In this document: piece by piece, positions 17,775 through 28,788 of the stretch
Layout of the letters: each line of letters opens with the position of its first letter
Position numbering within the stretch: the stretch's first letter is position 1
Assembly (NCBI RefSeq): GCF_902726655.1
Contig: NZ_CACVAN010000001.1
Location: 1,116,001-1,180,000 of the forward strand
Source: Virgibacillus ihumii
Lineage (GTDB): Bacteria > Bacillota > Bacilli > Bacillales > Amphibacillaceae
Direction: 5' to 3'
Length of the DNA: 64,000 nt
The notes under the pieces: generated by a model
What the model was told of the DNA's origin: nothing
Databases searched by the model: none
The model's input: the letters and a program-made list of their open reading frames with translations, nothing else
Made by a program: the position numbers and the translations under genes

Positions 17775-20045
17775 TTATACCTGTGGTCCCTCTGTGCGCT
17801 TTTTCTTGGCGAAAACAACAGGTTTCTCTTTGATATTTTTTCCTCTCCATACAAGCCACAATTGTGATGCAATAAACAGTGATGAATACGTACCTGCAAC
17901 CAGTCCGACAGTGAGCGCGATTGCAAATCCTGATATCGACTGTGCACCAAGGAACAGGAATGCCAATACAGCAATCAATGTTGTAACCGTGGTATTGATA
18001 CTTCGGGTAAATGTCTGCATAAGACTTCTGTTCACGATTTTTGCGAGTTCGCCAAATGATTTAACCCTTTTCTTTTTCCGTAAGTTCTCGCGGATTCTGT
18101 CAAAGGTAACAATCGTATCATTGATGGAATACCCGACGATGGTAAGGATTGCTGCAACGATTGTAATATCAAACTCGATTCTTGTGAAACTGAAAACAGC
18201 CAGTATGAAAAACACATCATGCAACAACGCGATAATTGCTGTGACCGCAAAGAACAATTCAAATCTGAACGCAACATAAATAATCATACCAATTGATGCT
18301 ATTCCAAGTGCATACAACGCGTTTTTTACAAGTTCCTCTCCGACAATCGGGGAAACAATACTAACGCTTGTGTTGGCATTATATTCTTTACTGAACAGAT
18401 CCTGAATTTCCGCTATTTTTTCTTCATTGATGACCGTATCATACCGGGCAACAGCAGTTGTATTATTATTCCCGGAAAGGACAACGGATTCAGGATTTAC
18501 TCCCAATTGATCCAGATCATCTTCTACATTCTCCGCATTTAACGAGTTATCTGCATTAATCTGAATCCGTGAACCACTGGTGAAATCAATTCCCGGATTT
18601 AGCTGGAATATTCCAAGTGAAATTGCCCCTAGAATCACCATAATACCTGAAGCAATAAAGAATTTCTTACGATGGTTTACAGGCTTCAATTCACGATTAA
18701 ACAATTTTGGTTCTCTTTCTGTTGTATCAGATATATCCTTGATATCTTTCTTCTTGACACCGAACCAGCCTGGACGGTTTTTCATCAACTTTGTCCTCAT
18801 CCATAAGCCCATCAGCAGTCTTGTTCCATATACTGCTGTCAGGAAACTTACCAGAATACTCAAGATGAGCATGGTGGCAAACCCTTTAACTGAGCTGGTA
18901 CCGAAAATAAATAATACGGCTGCTGCAAGGATCGTTGTAATATTCGCATCGATTATCGCTCTTAATGAGTTGCTTGTCCCAGCTTTAAATGAAGCGAGAA
19001 CAGATTTCCCTTCACGCAATTCTTCCTTAATCCGCTCAAAGGTAATAACGTTTGCGTCAACTGCCATCCCTACACCAAGTATGAGGGCTGCGATACCTTG
19101 CAATGTCAGAACCCCGTTCATTAATTCAAAGAACAGTAAAATAAGGTAAATATAGAAAGTTAAATTAATGGCGGCAATTACACCAGGAAAACGGTAAATA
19201 ACCATGATGAATAAAAAGATGATACTAATGCCGATAATTCCGGCAAATACGGTTTTATCCAGTGCCTGTTCACCAAATTGGGCACCAACTGTGGTGGAAT
19301 ACAATTCCGTCATATTTACCGGCAGTGAACCGGCATTAATGATATCAGCCAGCCGCTGTGCTTCTTCTACCGTAAAATCACCTGTGATCATAACTTCAGA
19401 AGTATTAAGTGTCTGATCAACGGAAGGTGCGGAGACGTATTTCGGATCTTTCTTTTTCCATTCTTCCGCAAAAGCATCCCCTTTTTGATAATCCATCCAA
19501 ATGACAAGCAAGTTATCCGGGTAAGGGGTTTTTTGATTATAATTGTCCTTTAACTTACTGGTAATTTCACCAAATTTCTTAGCCGATTTCAGTTTCAGTG
19601 TAACGATTGGCTGGTTCGTTTGCGCACTGAAATCCTGCTGGGCACTGCCTTCCACGATGTCCGTCCCATTCATTAATTCCTTATCGGAAACATTGCGGAA
19701 CGAAAGGCGGGCTGAGGTGGAAAGTATATCCCGAGCTTCTTCCGGATTATCAATTCCGGCAAGCTGAACACGGATACGGTTTTCTCCTTCAATGTTTATA
19801 TTTGCTTCACTGATACCCAAGCTGTTAACCCGTTCATTCAGAATCCGAACAGTCGACTCCAACAATTGCCTGTCTGTTTCTTCTTCCTCATCTACCGGTT
19901 CGACTTTATACAGGATTTCAAATCCTCCCTGTAAATCCAACCCCAGCTTAATATCTTTCGTTATTCCGGTTATCGTTGTTCCAATCGTTCCCAAAAACAC
20001 GATGACGATCAGAAAAAAGGCAACGATTCTGCCTCTGTTTTTCAT
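17775..20045 (-). CDS. secDF: Protein translocase subunit SecDF (fused)
   Basis: The 756-residue fused SecD-SecF uses proton motive force to help release exported proteins on the outer face of the membrane. A first transmembrane helix is followed by LGLDLQGGFEILY, a large extracytoplasmic P1 domain and then five helices (AALILGVGMAVDANVITFERIKEELREGKS is the SecD signature region). The SecF half starts near residue 450 with GIDFTSGSRIQI and ends with VGYSINDTIVTFDRIRENLR and more helices. In total there are about 12 membrane segments, and the fusion is typical of Bacillus. It is a separate unit, 52 bp downstream of comN. Confidence 0.96.
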   Translation of the reverse strand: MKNRGRIVAFFLIVIVFLGTIGTTITGITKDIKLGLDLQGGFEILYKVEPVDEEEETDRQLLESTVRILNERVNSLGISEANINIEGENRIRVQLAGIDNPEEARDILSTSARLSFRNVSDKELMNGTDIVEGSAQQDFSAQTNQPIVTLKLKSAKKFGEITSKLKDNYNQKTPYPDNLLVIWMDYQKGDAFAEEWKKKDPKYVSAPSVDQTLNTSEVMITGDFTVEEAQRLADIINAGSLPVNMTELYSTTVGAQFGEQALDKTVFAGIIGISIIFLFIMVIYRFPGVIAAINLTFYIYLILLFFELMNGVLTLQGIAALILGVGMAVDANVITFERIKEELREGKSVLASFKAGTSNSLRAIIDANITTILAAAVLFIFGTSSVKGFATMLILSILVSFLTAVYGTRLLMGLWMRTKLMKNRPGWFGVKKKDIKDISDTTEREPKLFNRELKPVNHRKKFFIASGIMVILGAISLGIFQLNPGIDFTSGSRIQINADNSLNAENVEDDLDQLGVNPESVVLSGNNNTTAVARYDTVINEEKIAEIQDLFSKEYNANTSVSIVSPIVGEELVKNALYALGIASIGMIIYVAFRFELFFAVTAIIALLHDVFFILAVFSFTRIEFDITIVAAILTIVGYSINDTIVTFDRIRENLRKKKRVKSFGELAKIVNRSLMQTFTRSINTTVTTLIAVLAFLFLGAQSISGFAIALTVGLVAGTYSSLFIASQLWLVWRGKNIKEKPVVFAKKKRTEGPQV

Positions 20046-20097
20046 CTGTTAATTGCCTCCCTTAAATCCATGCAGGTCAAACGTCATTATGTAAATA

Positions 20098-20400
20098 TCA
20101 CTTATTTCCATCGTAATCCACGTTCGTAACAGCTGCAATCGATGCCATTAAATCATCATCCTGATAAGCATTAACTGTCAAATAGCTCATGTATATATTG
20201 GACGCCAAATGGAAAATATCCTGAACCACTTCATACAACCGCTTTTGTGGGTTGCCTTTCCACACTTTTTCTTCGAGACATTTCCAAATATCGTCAGTGG
20301 ATGCTTGTTGATACCCCATCATTTGAAACTCATTTTTTTTGCATTCAAGCGCCATTTCAAGCTCGTTCCTCCACTCACGCACTGTCTTCATCGTCTCCAC
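20098..20400 (-). CDS. comN: ComN-like post-transcriptional regulator
   Basis: A 100-residue soluble helical protein matching the Post-transcriptional regulator family (YrzD/ComN), which in B. subtilis controls comE mRNA at poles and septa with DivIVA. Conserved features are VREWRNELEMALE at the start and the tryptophan-containing DIWKCLEEKVWKG mid-protein. The start is a GTG after GGGGGG at 6 bp spacing. Its location between secDF and divergent spoVB matches B. subtilis. Role in competence here is inferred by family only. Confidence 0.82.
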   Translation of the reverse strand: METMKTVREWRNELEMALECKKNEFQMMGYQQASTDDIWKCLEEKVWKGNPQKRLYEVVQDIFHLASNIYMSYLTVNAYQDDDLMASIAAVTNVDYDGNK

Positions 20401-20508
20401 CCAATCCCCCCTGCAGTTAATAATGAAAGCTTGTCATGCTTGGCCCACTTCTTTGCATATATATCATTGTATATGAAAATTTATTTTTTGAGAAGGCAGG
20501 CGGCAATA

Positions 20509-22062
20509 TTGACCAAACAAACTTTTTTACAAGGAACAATTATTTTAATAATTGCTGGTATGATTACCCGGCTGCTTGGATTCATAAATCGATTAGTGGT
20601 TGCCCGGTTAATGGGCGAAGAAGGTATCGGTCTGTACATGATGGCACTGCCGACTTTAATTCTTGTTATTACACTGACACAGTTTGGGCTTCCCGTAGCC
20701 ATATCCAAACGGATAGCCGAAGCAGAAGCACGGGGAGACAAACAAAAAATCAAAAGTATCCTGGTTATTTCATTGGTAATAACAGGTATTTCCAGTATCA
20801 TCTTTACAATCGGCATGATTTTTGCATCACCTTTTATTGCATCCACCTTATTAACCGATGACCGTACGTTGTTTCCATTGATAGCAATCAGTCCGATTAT
20901 CCCGATTATCGCAATATCATCCGTATTGAGAGGGTATTTTCAAGGCAGACAAAACATGAAACCACAAAGCTATGCACTCGTGATAGAACAGGTTGTTCGG
21001 ATAACGTGTGTGGCATTGTTTGTAAAACTTTTGCTGCCCTTTGGAATTGAATATGCTGCAGCGGGAGCAATGTTCAGTGTGATTATTGGCGAACTTGCAT
21101 CCTTATTATTTATGATGTACTTGTTCAAGCGCAAAAAAATCGTTAAGGTGCGCCACAGGTTCATGAAATATGTGAAATCAAGCAAGGACACAATCAGGGA
21201 ACTTTTTTCAATCGCATTGCCCAGCACAGGCAGCAAAATCATAAGTTCTGTTTCCAATTTTCTGGAACCGATTATCGTTTCCCAAAGTTTGATGCTGGCA
21301 GGTATATCTACCAGCCTGGCAACAAAACAATATGGTGAATTAACCGGTTATGTGCTGCCATTATTGTTCCTGCCGACTTTTATAACACAGTCGCTTTCCA
21401 TAGCACTAGTTCCAGCCATTTCAGAGGCAGATGCCAACTATAATAATAATCTTATCCATTACCGGGTCCATCAATCAATTCGCATTTCATTTGCCTCGGG
21501 AGCGTTGGCAACGATTGTTCTATCACTTTTTGCGGTTCCAATATTAACTTTTATGTATGGGACTGGTGACGCAAGCAGATTTCTTGTTCTCATGGCGCCG
21601 TTTTTTATTTTACTCTATCTTCAGCCTCCATTACAATCGGCACTGCAGGCTCTTGATTTGGCAAAACCGGCAATGTGGAACAGTCTGATTGGCGCAGCGG
21701 TTAAATTCACGGTATTGTTTTTCCTGGCATCCAACCCTAAATTTGGCATTATGGGAGCGGCCATCGCCATGTCTGTCAGTGCTGTATTGGTAACAATCCT
21801 GCATCTGGCCAGTCTGTATAAGGAAATAGGTTTTAAAATACCGATGAAAGATTTATTGAAAATGGGCATGTTACTGCTTTTAACCTGGTTTGCAGGCAAC
21901 ACACTAAAAAATATCTATTCCGGACTTGAGTCAAACCTGCTCCTATTTATATTTATTATTGCACTGCTCGGACTCATCTATATAGGCTTACTTTTTGCAC
22001 TAAAGTTTGTAACAAAGGAAGAATTAAAACAAATTCCTGCGCTTCAAAAATGGCTGTCTTAA
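20509..22062 (+). CDS. spoVB: Stage V sporulation protein B (MOP/MATE-like flippase)
   Basis: A polytopic membrane protein of about 517 residues and 14 helices of the MurJ/polysaccharide-transporter superfamily, needed for spore cortex synthesis as a putative lipid II flippase. The frame is open far upstream, but homology starts at TKQTFLQGTIILIIAGMITR. This corresponds to a TTG start at 20509 with AGG about 8 bp upstream. The upstream part of the frame overlaps comN on the other strand and is not coding. SpoVB diverges from comN, as in B. subtilis. Confidence 0.9.
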   Translation: MTKQTFLQGTIILIIAGMITRLLGFINRLVVARLMGEEGIGLYMMALPTLILVITLTQFGLPVAISKRIAEAEARGDKQKIKSILVISLVITGISSIIFTIGMIFASPFIASTLLTDDRTLFPLIAISPIIPIIAISSVLRGYFQGRQNMKPQSYALVIEQVVRITCVALFVKLLLPFGIEYAAAGAMFSVIIGELASLLFMMYLFKRKKIVKVRHRFMKYVKSSKDTIRELFSIALPSTGSKIISSVSNFLEPIIVSQSLMLAGISTSLATKQYGELTGYVLPLLFLPTFITQSLSIALVPAISEADANYNNNLIHYRVHQSIRISFASGALATIVLSLFAVPILTFMYGTGDASRFLVLMAPFFILLYLQPPLQSALQALDLAKPAMWNSLIGAAVKFTVLFFLASNPKFGIMGAAIAMSVSAVLVTILHLASLYKEIGFKIPMKDLLKMGMLLLLTWFAGNTLKNIYSGLESNLLLFIFIIALLGLIYIGLLFALKFVTKEELKQIPALQKWLS

Positions 22063-22091
22063 AAATATCTTTTCGTGAAATTGTTCATTAT

Positions 22092-22165
22092 TAAAAAACT
22101 TGGCTTTCACCAGTCATAGATGCACTTATGCAGTAAGATAGGATTTTATTCTTTCTTAACTGCCG
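22092..22165 (+). repeat. ~85-bp dispersed repeat, copy with shortened left half
   Basis: AAAAACTTGGCTTTCACCAG followed by CACTTATGCAGTAAG and TTCTTTCTTAACTGCC matches the repeat at 32311-32400 but lacks the second arm of the first hairpin. It lies between the convergent spoVB and ArsB/NhaD genes. The right half still folds as a 15-bp hairpin. Confidence 0.65.
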
Positions 22166-22167
22166 AG

Positions 22168-22200
22168 AAAAAATAACGCCTTCCACTGGCGTTATTTTTT
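22168..22200. terminator. Bidirectional terminator between spoVB and the ArsB/NhaD gene
   Basis: AAATAACGCC / GGCGTTATTT stem flanked by A-run and T-run on both sides, serving both convergent genes. Confidence 0.8.
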
Positions 22201-22286
22201 CGTAAAATGGAGTTAATCCGTTATTTAGTTGATTTATTGCTTGTTGCTTCAATCCTGCAGCACCGGCAATAAATGCGGTATTAATA

Positions 22287-23588
22287 CTATAACCCTCCGG
22301 ACATATACGGGATTAAATACCTTACGAAAATATAAATGGTTGAAATGACCAATGAAAATATAACAAATGGGATTCCATACAGCATAAAGCGGATAAATGG
22401 TATCTTTTCTCCTTCCCCTTCAGCTAGACCTGCTACCACTATATTGGCTGATGCCCCGACAAGTGTTGCATTTCCCCCGAGACAAGCGCCAAGCGCTAAC
22501 GACCACCAAATTGGGTCAAGGTAAACAAGTCCATACGTTTCAAACTCCTGAATCACCGGAATCATCGCCGCAACAAACGGAATATTATCAACCACACCGG
22601 AAAACAATCCCGAAACCCATAAAATCAATAAAGCAGTCTTGGAAAAATCACCATCTGTGAACAGAACGATCATCCTGGCCAATTCATCGATAATTCCAAC
22701 CTCCCGAAGTCCTCCCACCAAAGCAAACAACCCAATAAAGAAAAATAAAGTGATCCACTCAACCTGTTTTAATATGTGTTCCGTGTCAAGTTCTTTTTCA
22801 GTTAACAGCAGCAGTAATACAGCCCCACTGATAGCTACTATCGTCAGATTGATATGAAGGAAAGAATGCAGGAGAAACCCAAATAACGTCATTGATAAAA
22901 CAGATATCGATTGATAAAGCATCGGAGACCTAACTAGATATTCCGACGCATCAAGTTCCAGCAGTTTTCTGACATTGGAACTCCCGGTTCTTAATGATTT
23001 TCTGAACAGCATATACAGCATAAAAACCATTGCGGCAAAAATAATGCCAGCGACGGGAGCCAAATGATTAACAAACGATAGAAAATTCAGGTGGTCCACT
23101 GCCTGTCCAATCATAATGTTAGGCGGATCACCGATTAATGTAGCAGTTCCCCCAATATTGGAACTGAAAATAATCATCAACAGATAAGGAAATGAAGGCA
23201 GTTGCAATTCTTTTGTGATTTTCAGGATGATGGGGACAAAAATAAGTACTGTCGTTACGTTATCCAGCAAAGCTGAACCAAATGCGGTCAACATTCCGAC
23301 ACCAATCAGCAAAGGTACTGGGGATCCGCGGACTTTTTGGGCAAATCGAATTGCTACGAACGAAAACAACCCCGTTCGTTCCGTAATCGATATCAGCACC
23401 ATCATGGAAAATAATAGCGCAATCGTATTCCAGTCAATATAAGTCCGGAACATGTCATCCACGGAATAAATACCGGAAATAAGCAACAGGACACCGCCAG
23501 ACATTGCAATGACTGCGCGGTTATACTTCTCTGTCATGATAAATACATAGCTGATTATAAAGATAACTGTTGCGAGCAGAACATCCAT
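22287..23588 (-). CDS. ArsB/NhaD-family ion transporter
   Basis: An integral membrane protein of about 433 residues in the ion transporter superfamily that includes the arsenite exporter ArsB and the Na+/H+ antiporter NhaD. Around 11 hydrophobic helices are visible, and two internal repeats carry signatures ALLDNVTTVLIFVPI and GVVDNIPFVAAMIPV plus GGTATLIGDPPN and GGNATLVGASANI. These repeat-paired DN and GDPPN motifs mark the family. A start at 23588 has AAAGAGG at 8 bp. No arsR or arsC is nearby, so a sodium or other anion substrate is as likely as arsenite. Inserted between spoVB and the TIGR04086 gene. Confidence 0.85.
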   Translation of the reverse strand: MDVLLATVIFIISYVFIMTEKYNRAVIAMSGGVLLLISGIYSVDDMFRTYIDWNTIALLFSMMVLISITERTGLFSFVAIRFAQKVRGSPVPLLIGVGMLTAFGSALLDNVTTVLIFVPIILKITKELQLPSFPYLLMIIFSSNIGGTATLIGDPPNIMIGQAVDHLNFLSFVNHLAPVAGIIFAAMVFMLYMLFRKSLRTGSSNVRKLLELDASEYLVRSPMLYQSISVLSMTLFGFLLHSFLHINLTIVAISGAVLLLLLTEKELDTEHILKQVEWITLFFFIGLFALVGGLREVGIIDELARMIVLFTDGDFSKTALLILWVSGLFSGVVDNIPFVAAMIPVIQEFETYGLVYLDPIWWSLALGACLGGNATLVGASANIVVAGLAEGEGEKIPFIRFMLYGIPFVIFSLVISTIYIFVRYLIPYMSGGL

Positions 23589-23756
23589 ATAAGCATCCTC
23601 TTTCAATATTGGTATCATTGCTTCATACATATATATGCTCGCATGTCTTAAAAAATTTCAGTCTATTTTTCACTTGTCCGAATAACATTTAATAGGGGAC
23701 AGATTCTCCTGTCTGTATTTTAAAATTTATCCGGAATAGAAAAAGGGGGTTAAAAA

Positions 23757-24137
23757 ATTCGAAAACAACAATTTATAGCGCTGCTGTATGGTTGGGTCGT
23801 TGTGCTTGGTCTGATCCTTTTAACAAGTGTAATTCTTGCATTACTTCTTCGGTTTACTGAAATGGATGGAACCGCATTATCGTGGACTACCTTAATTACC
23901 GGATTAATCTGCTTATTTGCAGGAGGTATTGTTTCCGGTATTAAAGGCAAGCAAAAAGGCTGGGTAATTGGAGGAATAACTGGACTTGGATTCACCCTTT
24001 TCACATTTCTCATTCAATACCTGGGGTATGAACAGGCATTTTCATTGCAGCAGTCATTTTACCATCTGGGATATATTTTGGCAGCATTACTTGGTGGAAT
24101 GATTGGTGTAAATATGACCAGTGGACAGGAAGAATAA
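23757..24137 (+). CDS. TIGR04086-family membrane protein (YrzE-like), probable ATT start
   Basis: A 126-residue protein with four predicted helices, matching the TIGR04086/YrzE family normally found upstream of yajC in Bacillales. The first in-frame ATG/TTG-type start lies at 23802, inside the first transmembrane helix. Reading back in frame gives ATT at 23757 followed by RKQQFIALLYGWVVVLGL, the expected family N-terminus. A strong GGGGG lies 7 bp before it. I therefore place the start at ATT 23757. Function is unknown. Confidence 0.75.
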   Translation: MRKQQFIALLYGWVVVLGLILLTSVILALLLRFTEMDGTALSWTTLITGLICLFAGGIVSGIKGKQKGWVIGGITGLGFTLFTFLIQYLGYEQAFSLQQSFYHLGYILAALLGGMIGVNMTSGQEE

Positions 24138-24155
24138 AATGTTTAACGTTTGAAA

Positions 24156-24188
24156 GAAGCAGTAAGAAAATTTACCTTTCTTAACAGC
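24156..24188 (+). repeat. Right-half copy of the ~85-bp repeat
   Basis: GCAGTAAGAAAATTTACC followed by TTTCTTAACAGC matches only the second hairpin of the 32311-32400 repeat. It lies just before the terminator between two convergent genes. Confidence 0.5.
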
Positions 24189-24190
24189 GA

Positions 24191-24246
24191 AAAAAAAGCG
24201 CAGAGTAAGTTCAACATTAAAATGTGAACAGCTTCTGCGCTTTTTT
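24191..24246. terminator. Bidirectional terminator between the YrzE-like gene and yajC
   Basis: AAAAAAGCGCAGA / TCTGCGCTTTTTT with an inner GTTCA/TGAAC-type stem; flanked by A and T runs on both strands. Confidence 0.85.
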
Positions 24247-24275
24247 CTGTTTCCTTTATGTATCATCATAAAGTA

Positions 24276-24536
24276 TTAGCTTTTTACCTCTCGGATGGCA
24301 CTCCGGTCATACGTGAGTTTTGTATTTTCTCCCGCTGCCTGAATGACCACTGTATTTTCATCAATTGCATGTACAACTCCATGGAAGCCGCCAATCGTAA
24401 TGACTTCGTCCCCTTTTTTAAGGTCGGTTTGCATTTGCTTTACCTGCTTCTGCCGCTTTTGCTGCGGACGAATCAGCAGAAAATAAAAAATAACAAACAT
24501 CAAAATAATTGGTGATAGTGAAATAAGCATATCCAT
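24276..24536 (-). CDS. yajC: Preprotein translocase subunit YajC
   Basis: An 86-residue SecDF-associated protein. One N-terminal membrane helix (about 5-24, ending FLLIRPQQKRQKQ, the family signature) is followed by a small cytoplasmic domain with KKGDEVITIGGFHGVV. It lies 18 bp downstream of tgt, last in the queA-tgt-yajC run. A strong bidirectional terminator follows. Confidence 0.93.
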   Translation of the reverse strand: MDMLISLSPIILMFVIFYFLLIRPQQKRQKQVKQMQTDLKKGDEVITIGGFHGVVHAIDENTVVIQAAGENTKLTYDRSAIREVKS

Positions 24537-24554
24537 TATATCTATTCCCCCTTT

Positions 24555-25712
<1,158 letters not shown>

Positions 25713-26744
25713 CTATAAAATTAGCATCGCATCACCAAAGCTGAAAAACCGGTATCTTTCTCTAACCGCTTCACGGTATGCATGCAAAATACTCTCACGG
25801 TCCGCAAGTGCGCTTACCATCATAATCAAGGTAGATTTCGGCAAATGGAAATTGGTGATAAGACCGTCAATTGCCTGAAATTCGTAGGGCGGGTAAATAA
25901 AAATATCTGTCCATCCGCTCGATTCCATAAATTTTCCATTATGATCCCGTGTAATAGTTTCCAGCATTCTGGTTGACGTTGTACCGACCGAAATAATCCG
26001 GCCATTATTTTCCCTTACGCTTGTTAAGGTGTCCGCCGTTTCCTGTGTCATATGATAAAACTCGGAGTGCATCGTATGGTCATCAATGTTATCAACACTT
26101 ACCGGGCGAAATGTGCCTAATCCGACATGAAGTGTAATAAAGGTTATGATTACCCCCATTACTTTAAGCTCGTCCAATAATTCATTGGTGAAATGCAAGC
26201 CTGCAGTCGGAGCAGCTGCCGATCCTTCTTCTTTTGCATAAACCGTCTGATACCGTTCCTTCTCCGGCAGCTGTTCTTTTATATACGGAGGGAGCGGCAT
26301 TTCCCCCAGTTCATCAAGGACCTCATAAAAGATTCCTTCATATTCAAAATCCATAATACGACCGCCATGCTCCAAAATCTCTGTACATGTTGCACGGATT
26401 TTACCTTCTCCAAAAACGAGAGTCGTTCCCACTTTCACCTTTTTGGCCGGTTTGGTAAGTACCTCCCATGTATCATTTTCTTTTTGGTGTAACAGCAGTA
26501 TTTCTATCTTTGCCCCTGTATCTTCTTTCACACCATACAATCTTGCCGGTAAGACCCGCGTATCATTCAAGACAAGACAATCTCCCGGATTTAAATATTT
26601 CTTGATATCCGTAAAATGCTGATGTTCAATGCGTTTATCATCCCGGTGTAAAACGAGCATCCGGGATGAGGACCGGTCCTTCAATGGTGTCTGTGCAATC
26701 AGTCCTTCTGGTAAATCAAAATCAAAATCTTCTATGTTCATCAT
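25713..26744 (-). CDS. queA: S-adenosylmethionine:tRNA ribosyltransferase-isomerase
   Basis: The 343-residue enzyme adds the epoxycyclopentane moiety to preQ1 in tRNA, the step after Tgt. Family signatures are [16 protein letters not shown] at the N-terminus, [16 protein letters not shown] (about 55-70), [15 protein letters not shown] (about 172-186) and the end [15 protein letters not shown]. Either of two adjacent ATG codons could start it. It sits between a DUF2905 gene and tgt in the conserved ruv-que run. Confidence 0.96.
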   Translation of the reverse strand: MMNIEDFDFDLPEGLIAQTPLKDRSSSRMLVLHRDDKRIEHQHFTDIKKYLNPGDCLVLNDTRVLPARLYGVKEDTGAKIEILLLHQKENDTWEVLTKPAKKVKVGTTLVFGEGKIRATCTEILEHGGRIMDFEYEGIFYEVLDELGEMPLPPYIKEQLPEKERYQTVYAKEEGSAAAPTAGLHFTNELLDELKVMGVIITFITLHVGLGTFRPVSVDNIDDHTMHSEFYHMTQETADTLTSVRENNGRIISVGTTSTRMLETITRDHNGKFMESSGWTDIFIYPPYEFQAIDGLITNFHLPKSTLIMMVSALADRESILHAYREAVRERYRFFSFGDAMLIL

Positions 26745-26760
26745 GTTCTCCCTTACTTCC

Positions 26761-26958
26761 TTAACGAAATTTACTTATAATAAAAAAGATTAATGACAGT
26801 ATAATACTCACAACGATCGAAGTCATAATTGGAAAATGGAAGGAAAAATTTCCTTTCTTAAAGCTGATATCACCCGGAAGCCGCCCGATGAACGTCCAAA
26901 TGATTCCGATCAATAAAAAGACAATTCCAAGAATAATAAACAGTTTTCCTGCCTGCAT
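26761..26958 (-). CDS. DUF2905-family small membrane protein
   Basis: A 65-residue protein with two transmembrane helices. The linker [25 protein letters not shown] is the DUF2905 signature. The function is unknown. The start codon overlaps the ruvB stop by one base (TAATG), indicating translational coupling. The same gene order (ruvB-DUF2905-queA) occurs in other Bacillales. Confidence 0.88.
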   Translation of the reverse strand: MQAGKLFIILGIVFLLIGIIWTFIGRLPGDISFKKGNFSFHFPIMTSIVVSIILSLIFFIISKFR

Positions 26959-27959
26959 TATGCACCGTTCCTTTGAATTCCAAGATGGTCGTAAGCCTTG
27001 GGTGTTACAACCCTTCCCCTCGGTGTTCGTTGCAAAAAGCCAATTTGTAATAAATACGGCTCATATACATCTTCAATTGTTTGCGATTCTTCCCCAATCG
27101 TTGCACCAATTGTATCCAAACCAACTGGGCCGCCCTGAAATCCATCAATAATACTGTTCAACAGTTTATGGTCAATATGATCAAGCCCTGCTTTATCCAC
27201 TTGCAACATCTCCAGAGCAACACTAGTCGTTTCCAGGCTAATTTCCGTTTCACCTTTAACCTGTGAAATATCCCGGATTCGTTTCAAGAGCCGATTGGCA
27301 ATTCGTGGTGTACCTCTTGATCTGCGTGCAATTTCAGATGCTGCTTCCTTTGTAATGGTCGTGTCAAATATTTCTGCTGTGCGTTCAACGATTGCACACA
27401 AGTCTTTTGTTTCATAAAATTCCAGGCGGCTGAGCACCCCAAATCGATCCCTCAACGGTGCAGACAGCAGCCCTGCCCGTGTGGTCGCACCAACCAGTGT
27501 GAAAGGGGGCAAATCAATTCGAACCGAACGCGCACTCGGACCTGTGCCGATCACAATATCCAGGAAGAAATCTTCCATGGCCGGATACAGGATTTCCTCC
27601 ACAGATCTCGGTAAACGATGAACTTCATCAATAAACAGTACATCACCAGGTTCCAGTGATGACAGGATTGCTGCTAAATCACCAGCACGTTCTATGGCCG
27701 GACCGGAAGTGGAACGAAATTGAACGCCCATCTCATTGGCGATAATGGCAGCAAGTGTAGTTTTCCCGAGCCCGGGTGGTCCATACAATAGCACATGGTC
27801 AAGTGGTTCTTCCCGCATTCGGGCTGCCTGGATAAAAATGCTTAAATTTTCTTTGACCTTTTCTTGGCCAATGTACTGATTAAGATTGACAGGACGGAGA
27901 CTTAGCTCGACAGTTGAATCTTCATTCTGCAATTCTCCAGTCACCATACGTTCATCCAT
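26958..27959 (-). CDS. ruvB: Holliday junction branch migration ATPase RuvB
   Basis: The 333-residue AAA+ motor drives branch migration with RuvA. Walker [12 protein letters not shown] is at residues 60-70, Walker [11 protein letters not shown] at about 106-115, and sensor/arginine-finger [18 protein letters not shown] follows. The C-terminal winged-helix DNA-binding domain ends in [19 protein letters not shown]. It lies 16 bp after ruvA. No ruvC is present, as usual in Bacillales, which use RecU. Confidence 0.98.
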   Translation of the reverse strand: MDERMVTGELQNEDSTVELSLRPVNLNQYIGQEKVKENLSIFIQAARMREEPLDHVLLYGPPGLGKTTLAAIIANEMGVQFRSTSGPAIERAGDLAAILSSLEPGDVLFIDEVHRLPRSVEEILYPAMEDFFLDIVIGTGPSARSVRIDLPPFTLVGATTRAGLLSAPLRDRFGVLSRLEFYETKDLCAIVERTAEIFDTTITKEAASEIARRSRGTPRIANRLLKRIRDISQVKGETEISLETTSVALEMLQVDKAGLDHIDHKLLNSIIDGFQGGPVGLDTIGATIGEESQTIEDVYEPYLLQIGFLQRTPRGRVVTPKAYDHLGIQRNGA

Positions 27960-27975
27960 CTCAATCTCCCCTTCG

Positions 27976-28581
27976 TCAATTTTTCATTAACAGTGCTAAT
28001 GCTTTTCGGACAATTTCATCCGTGTTATGATCATTTTCATGCTGCAGCTTTGGAAGGACGGTTTTAATTTCCCTATCCGTATAGCCTAATGACTTTAATG
28101 CTTCCCGCGCTTCGGTTAATTCTTTTGTACCTGCATCTGTTGGCTGTTCCAATTCGGCCGAATCAACTGGTACTGTCACAAAGGCGTTCAACTTTCCTTT
28201 TAAATCAAGAATAATTTGCCGTGCTGTTTTTTTGCCAATCCCAGGAAAGCTCGTCAAAAATTTATCGTCTTCACGTTCAATTGCCTCAACAAAGCCGCTG
28301 ACATCAACACTTCCCAATACAGCCAACGCCCCCTTTGGTCCAATTCCAGATACCGAAATGAGTTTGGTGAATAAATATTTTTCATCTTCATTTTTAAAAC
28401 CATAAAGCATTTGTATATCTTCACGGACATAGTGGTATGTATTGATGGTTATTTCATTATTTAACGCATGCTGAAATACAAAAGGATTGGCGCAGATAAT
28501 TTCGTACCCAACCCCATGCATATCCACAATCACTGCCTCCTCCTGGACAGCTGTCAAAACACCTCGTATATATGCTATCAT
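27976..28581 (-). CDS. ruvA: Holliday junction DNA helicase RuvA
   Basis: The 201-residue tetrameric Holliday-junction-binding protein. An N-terminal OB fold ([20 protein letters not shown]) is followed by helix-hairpin-helix motifs [14 protein letters not shown] and [17 protein letters not shown]. The C-terminal domain that contacts RuvB ends the protein ([16 protein letters not shown]). First gene of ruvA-ruvB. The B. subtilis gene bofC, normally upstream, is absent from the 207-bp gap. Confidence 0.97.
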   Translation of the reverse strand: MIAYIRGVLTAVQEEAVIVDMHGVGYEIICANPFVFQHALNNEITINTYHYVREDIQMLYGFKNEDEKYLFTKLISVSGIGPKGALAVLGSVDVSGFVEAIEREDDKFLTSFPGIGKKTARQIILDLKGKLNAFVTVPVDSAELEQPTDAGTKELTEAREALKSLGYTDREIKTVLPKLQHENDHNTDEIVRKALALLMKN

Positions 28582-28735
28582 TACAGACCTTCTCCTTTTA
28601 CATTCCTTACCTTATTTTAACATAACTATCCCTGTCAATCATTAGAAAAACCCGGCATTTCTTTTATCTATGGCTAGTTCCAAAACCCTTCCTGTAAGAT
28701 CAATCATAATCTTTACTCTCTGACGCTTTGAAAAA

Positions 28736-28781
28736 CCAAAACTTCCATCTCCTATCATCCGATAAAAAATGGAAGTTTTGG
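28736..28781 (-). terminator. Terminator of yebC
   Basis: Perfect 13-bp stem CCAAAACTTCCAT / ATGGAAGTTTTGG 7 bp after the yebC stop on the minus strand. Confidence 0.8.
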
Positions 28782-28788
28782 TCAGATT

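Noticed and set aside
20209..20508. 100-residue N-terminal extension of SpoVB
   Set aside because: It is antisense to comN and lacks SpoVB similarity; the TTG at 20509 fits the family start.
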